Source: Bin80 sp026708685
GTDB lineage: Bacteria; Bacteroidota; Rhodothermia; Rhodothermales; Bin80
Assembly (NCBI GenBank): GCA_965200955.1
Contig: OZ241742.1
Coordinates: 4,030,001-4,094,000, forward strand
Reading direction: 5' to 3'
DNA: 64,000 nt
Shown here: in pieces, positions 63,482 through 64,000 of the stretch
Layout of the letters: each line of letters begins with the position of its first letter
Numbering within the stretch: position 1 is the first letter of the stretch
Translations under genes and position numbers: made by a program
The notes under the pieces: generated by a model
Databases searched by the model: none
The model's input: only the letters and a program-made list of their open reading frames with translations
What the model was told of the DNA's origin: nothing

Positions 63482-64000
63482 TCACGATTTAATTAGATTA
63501 TGGATCGCCTGATTCGTTAAGAATGCCATAAACCCAGATCCAATCTCTAATGCTGACTCGTCAGGGCAAAACGTAGGAGTATGCAAATCATCCGATGGAC
63601 CGACTCCTAAAGTATACAATAAACTATCACATTTTTCGGAAAAATATGCAAAATCTTCACCTGCCATCCAAATCGGCACCATCTCTACTTGATCCTGTCC
63701 AAGGTAATGGGCTGCAGTATCCTGGGCCAGTTTGGTCAGTGAAGGATCATTGATCACACCAGGATAACCTTTCTTGATGTCAACATCAACTGCAGCACCA
63801 TATGCAGTAGCGGTGTGATGAATCACTTGGAGAATCCGATCCCACGCCTGCTGCCTCCAGTTTTCATCAAAACATCGAAAGGTGCCTTCAAGCAACACCT
63901 TGGATGGAATGATGTTGGTCGCACCGTCCGCTTCAATTCTGCCGATTGTCAGTACCGATGGGATTTCGGGGGGCATAGTACGGCTGACGATGCTCTGAAG
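63482..64000 (-). CDS. M20-family metallopeptidase/amidohydrolase, C-terminal part (runs off window)
   Basis: The visible 172 codons are the C-terminal half of an M20/amidohydrolase, such as N-acyl-amino-acid or IAA-amino-acid amidohydrolase. The dimerisation domain reads SVLTIGRIEADGATNIIPSKVLLEGTFRCFDE. The metal-site end is PIWMAGEDFAYFSEKCDSLLYTLGVGP followed by HTPTFCPDESALEIGSGFMAFL, whose His and Glu are typical of the family. The frame stays open to base 64000. The N-terminal catalytic half lies outside. The exact substrate cannot be inferred. Confidence 0.88.
   Translation of the reverse strand, partial: LQSIVSRTMPPEIPSVLTIGRIEADGATNIIPSKVLLEGTFRCFDENWRQQAWDRILQVIHHTATAYGAAVDVDIKKGYPGVINDPSLTKLAQDTAAHYLGQDQVEMVPIWMAGEDFAYFSEKCDSLLYTLGVGPSDDLHTPTFCPDESALEIGSGFMAFLTNQAIHNLIKS

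Overview
The window looks like chromosome of a member of the Bacteroidota-like (FCB) bacteria, most likely Rhodothermota/Balneolota. The signs are two large TonB-dependent receptors with carboxypeptidase-regulatory N-domains, a PorV/PorQ-type outer-membrane protein, C-terminal type IX secretion (T9SS) sorting domains, a fused E1alpha-E1beta 2-oxoacid dehydrogenase, an ECF sigma factor, and an HslV with an N-terminal propeptide. The lineage call is inference; no rRNA or tRNA gene was seen.

Layout. 1-3.7 kb: start of a NYN-like gene, hslV, a flippase-like membrane protein with a LolA-like protein, and a putative molybdenum-carrier protein. 3.9-8.8 kb: a decayed accessory island. It holds a deleted IS605-type tnpB carrying a 90-bp MITE-like element (sister copy at 865-954), an SMC/OLD-like ATPase gene split by a DDE insertion sequence and a frame change, and a PD-(D/E)xK-like nuclease gene stopped by one in-frame TGA. 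8.9-12.5 kb: compact minus-strand hisB-proC-hisH-hisA-hisF operon. 12.6-14 kb: relics without a convincing intact gene. 14-16.1 kb: metG. 16.4-18.4 kb: a wrecked MORC/GHKL ATPase-nuclease gene of restriction/defence type. 18.7-22.1 kb: polyprenyl-phosphate sugar transferase overlapping the fused E1 gene. 22.4-29.5 kb: a giant secreted protein of about 18 fibronectin-III domains, a Calx-beta domain, three Ig-like domains and a T9SS tail. Its signal peptide lies in a different frame, joined through a run of nine C. 29.8-35.1 kb: minus-strand lrp-sigma-purB-TonB receptor cluster. 35.4-38.5 kb: a degraded gene and an IS1634-type insertion sequence flanked by a 234-bp direct repeat. 38.5-45.3 kb: TonB receptor, secreted protein and PorV-like gene behind a promoter and a LacI-type operator. 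45.3-49.5 kb: pyrD and a metallopeptidase-PD40-barrel protein. 49.6-59.2 kb: plus-strand run mrdA(PBP2)-rodA-sarcosine-oxidase-like-argS-pheA-S9 peptidase. 60-63.4 kb: partner-switching module (PP2C phosphatase, anti-sigma kinase, STAS antagonist). The window ends inside an M20 peptidase.

Most of the window is housekeeping (histidine, proline, purine, pyrimidine, phenylalanine, two tRNA synthetases, cell elongation) plus outer-membrane uptake and secretion. The accessory content is notable for decay: two defence-type loci are pseudogenised, two insertion sequences and a MITE pair are present, and the giant surface protein may be switchable by slippage in its C tract.
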